Assembly (NCBI RefSeq): GCF_900109115.1
Contig: NZ_FNYV01000006.1
Span: 186,001-250,000 of the forward strand
Source of the DNA: Micromonospora phaseoli
GTDB taxonomy: Bacteria; Actinomycetota; Actinomycetes; Mycobacteriales; Micromonosporaceae
Length of the DNA stretch: 64,000 nucleotides
Direction of reading: 5' to 3'
Both the position numbers and the translations under genes were made by a program. Of this stretch, positions 61,975 through 64,000 are shown piece after piece (the stretch's first letter is position 1; every line of letters begins with the position of its first letter). The notes beneath the pieces were generated by a model. It saw only the letters and a list, made by a program, of their open reading frames with translations, made no database searches and had not been told where the DNA came from.

Positions 61975-62612
61975 GCCGACTCCCCCTTCTCCGCCTCGGC
62001 CCGCGCGGCGGCCTGCTCGGCACCGGGGAAGGTGACGCCCGGGTGCTCGTCCACCTGGTAGTGGCCCGGGCCCATCGGTGACCGCTCCGCCCCGGCCGAG
62101 GTGCCCGGGTTGGTGAGGCTGCCGATGTAGTAGTCCTTCTCGCTGTCACCGAGTCGCATCGGGTGCGGCGGCTGCTCCATCCCCGGCAGCAGCGGCGCCA
62201 GCAGCTGCTCCTTGGTGAAGATCAGGTCCTGCCGGTTGTCCCGGGCCAGCTCGTACTCGTTGCTCATCGTCAACGAGCGGGTCGGGCAGGCCTCGATGCA
62301 GAGCCCGCAGAAGATGCACCGGGCGTAGTTGATCTGGTAGACGCTGGCGTACCGCTCACCGGGCGAGAAGCGCTGCTCGTCGGTGTTGTCGCCACCCTCG
62401 ACGTAGATCGCGTCCGCCGGGCAGGCCCAGGCGCACAGCTCGCAGCCGATGCACTTCTCCAGCCCGTCCGGGTACCGGTTGAGAATGTGCCGCCCGTGGT
62501 AGCGCGGCGCCGGCGTCGGCGGGGTGAACGGGTAGTCGGTCGTGACGACCTTCCTGAACATGTGCGAGAAGGTGACCCCGAAGCCCTTGAACGTTCCGGT
62601 AATCGCGCCCAC
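61971..62612 (-). CDS. nuoI: NADH-quinone oxidoreductase subunit I
   Basis: A 213-residue protein with two [4Fe-4S] ferredoxin motifs, CIGCELCAWACP and CIFCGLCIEACP, carrying electrons (N6a/N6b) to the quinone site. The C-terminal 70 residues are an extension typical of actinobacteria. Confidence 0.97.
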   Translation of the reverse strand: MGAITGTFKGFGVTFSHMFRKVVTTDYPFTPPTPAPRYHGRHILNRYPDGLEKCIGCELCAWACPADAIYVEGGDNTDEQRFSPGERYASVYQINYARCIFCGLCIEACPTRSLTMSNEYELARDNRQDLIFTKEQLLAPLLPGMEQPPHPMRLGDSEKDYYIGSLTNPGTSAGAERSPMGPGHYQVDEHPGVTFPGAEQAAARAEAEKGESA

Positions 62613-62613
62613 G

Positions 62614-63966
62614 TCACACCTCCTCAGAGTCCTGGCCGGCGGGAACGTTGGCCGGCTCCCGCTCGGCGACCATGCGCCGGGTACGCGGGCTCGGTGGTAC
62701 CTGCAGATCCATCGGGGGCAGCGGGAAGCTGCCCGGCGGCCGGTTCTCGACCTGCTCGGCGAGGCTCGGCTGCGGCTGTGGCTTGCGGCTCGGCCAGAAC
62801 AGCGCGGCGAGCAGCACGATGCCGGCCGGGATGCCGATGGCGTACATCCGGCTCTGGGTGTCCCAGTCGTCGATGGTGCGCAGGCCGGCGAGGACCACGA
62901 TCCAGACCAGGCTGATCGGGATGAGCACCTTCCAGCCGAGGCGCATCAGCTGGTCGTACCGCAGCCGGGGCAGCGTGCCGCGCAGCCAGACGAAGACGAA
63001 GACCATCAGGATGACCTTGGCGAAGAACCAGAGCAGCGGCCACCAGCCGGAGTTGGCGCCCGACCACATGGTGATCGGCCACGGCGCGTGCCAGCCGCCC
63101 AGGAAGAGCGTCACGGTGAAGGCCGACATGGTCACCATCGCGACGTACTCGCTGAGCATGATCAGCGCGAACTTGAGCGAGCTGTACTCCGTCATGAAGC
63201 CGGCGACCAGCTCCGACTCCGCCTCGGGCAGGTCGAACGGCGGCCGGTTGGTCTCGCCGACGATCGAGATGAAGAAGACGACGAAGCTGGGGAAGAGGAG
63301 CACGGCGTACCAGCCCGGTGCCTGGATGTCGAAGCCGAGCAGGCTCAGCTGGGTGCCGTTGGCCTGCGCGGCCACGATCTCACTCGTGGACATCGTGCCG
63401 GCGAGCATGAAGACCGCCACGATGGACAGCCCCAGCGCCACCTCGTAGGAGATCAGCTGCGCGGTGGAGCGCAGGCCGCCGAGCAGCGGGTAGGTGGAGC
63501 CGGAGGCCCAGCCGGCGAGCACGATGCCGTAGACCGCCATCGACGAGAGAGCGAGCACCACCAGCACCGCGACCGGCACGTCGGTGACCTGCAGCGGCGT
63601 CTGGTGGCCGAAGATGCTCACCATCGGGCCGAAGGGGATCACCGAGAGCGCGGTGACCGCGCAGATCACCGAGATGGCCGGGGCGAAGAAGTAGATGACC
63701 TTGTCCGCCGAGCGCGGCAGGATGTCCTCCTTGAAGGCCATCTTCAGTCCGTCGGCGAGGGTCTGCAGCAGCCCGAACGGGCCGAGCTGGTTGGGGCCGG
63801 GCCGGACCTGCATGAAGCCGACGACCCGCCGCTCGAACCAGACGCCCAGCAACGTGCCGAGCAGGGCGACGAGGAAGGCGAAGACAATCTTGCCCAGCAC
63901 CAGCCACCACGGGTCGTGGCCGAAGTCGCTCAGCGACGGCGCCTGAGCGAGGTAGCTCGTGGTCAC
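62614..63966 (-). CDS. nuoH: NADH-quinone oxidoreductase subunit H
   Basis: A 450-residue membrane subunit at the quinone site. Motifs: VRPGPNQLGPFGLLQTLADG, ISYEVALGLSIVAVFMLAGT, and ETNRPPFDLPEAESELVAGF. A hydrophilic Pro-rich C-terminal extension follows the last helix (about 385-450). The GTG start is 35 bases from the window end; nuoG would lie beyond. Confidence 0.97.
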   Translation of the reverse strand: MTTSYLAQAPSLSDFGHDPWWLVLGKIVFAFLVALLGTLLGVWFERRVVGFMQVRPGPNQLGPFGLLQTLADGLKMAFKEDILPRSADKVIYFFAPAISVICAVTALSVIPFGPMVSIFGHQTPLQVTDVPVAVLVVLALSSMAVYGIVLAGWASGSTYPLLGGLRSTAQLISYEVALGLSIVAVFMLAGTMSTSEIVAAQANGTQLSLLGFDIQAPGWYAVLLFPSFVVFFISIVGETNRPPFDLPEAESELVAGFMTEYSSLKFALIMLSEYVAMVTMSAFTVTLFLGGWHAPWPITMWSGANSGWWPLLWFFAKVILMVFVFVWLRGTLPRLRYDQLMRLGWKVLIPISLVWIVVLAGLRTIDDWDTQSRMYAIGIPAGIVLLAALFWPSRKPQPQPSLAEQVENRPPGSFPLPPMDLQVPPSPRTRRMVAEREPANVPAGQDSEEV

Positions 63967-64000
63967 TGTGCCCGCCTCTCGTTCGCGTCGGCGTCGGCCG

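Overview
The window is high-GC actinobacterial DNA, most likely a chromosome segment of a Micromonosporaceae member (Micromonospora-like). This rests on strong GC codon bias, many GTG starts with GTGA/ATGA stop-start overlaps, a nuo complex I operon beside a polyprenyl diphosphate synthase, WXG100/mycosin/EccE type VII secretion genes, and short dispersed repeats at start codons. The order Ssd - HAD phosphatase - acs - alpha/beta hydrolase resembles, from memory, the M. tuberculosis Rv3660c-Rv3670 neighbourhood. The lineage call is inference.

Region 1 (1-16052, minus strand) is a Tad/Flp-type pilus locus: tadB (cut by the window edge), tadA, and ssd/cpaE. tadA is split by a 13.1-kb integrated element (1042-14130). 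The two host halves rejoin at a 2-bp AG/CT core and restore the reading frame exactly.

Element 1 carries a large serine integrase, an AlpA/Xis-like DNA-binding protein, an XRE repressor, a primase-helicase replication protein, two triple-iteron clusters flanking AT-rich DNA just 3' of that gene, a possible small-terminase-like gene, a SprT-like protein and many tiny genes. I see no capsid, portal, large terminase, lysis or FtsK-like transfer gene. The layout is closest to a phage satellite of the SaPI/PICI type, here with a serine integrase.

Region 2 (16314-17198) is a membrane-anchored protein ending in a VHL-beta-like domain. Its 3' end overlaps a 45-bp sequence repeated at 30632-30676. 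Between the copies (17193-30676) lies element 2. Its right end has AICE-type genes: a 3' fragment of a RepSA-like initiator, an excisionase and a tyrosine integrase. The interior looks like a cargo island: a frameshifted methyltransferase, a PD-(D/E)XK/DUF2075 nuclease-helicase divergent from a MazG-like pyrophosphohydrolase, small membrane proteins, a sigma-region-4/zinc-finger protein, and an AAA ATPase-DUF4435 (TOPRIM) pair resembling the PARIS anti-phage system.

Region 3 (30982-39086) returns to host genes: HAD phosphatase, a degenerate Fic-fold protein, acetyl-CoA synthetase, a secreted M6 metalloprotease, a lipoprotein and an alpha/beta hydrolase without a nucleophile.

Region 4 (39103-46561) is a type VII secretion cluster: an SseB-like giant, mycosin, two WXG100 proteins and EccE. 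EccB, EccC and EccD are absent from the window.

Region 5 (46598-54402) is mixed housekeeping: a PF04020-type membrane protein, GNAT, RarD, ECF sigma with zinc anti-sigma, PhoX, IclR and MFS. Region 6 (54492-63966, minus) is a polyprenyl diphosphate synthase followed by nuoN, M, L, K, J, I and H. nuoN and acs each follow a repeat-derived leader ORF whose stop overlaps the gene's start codon.
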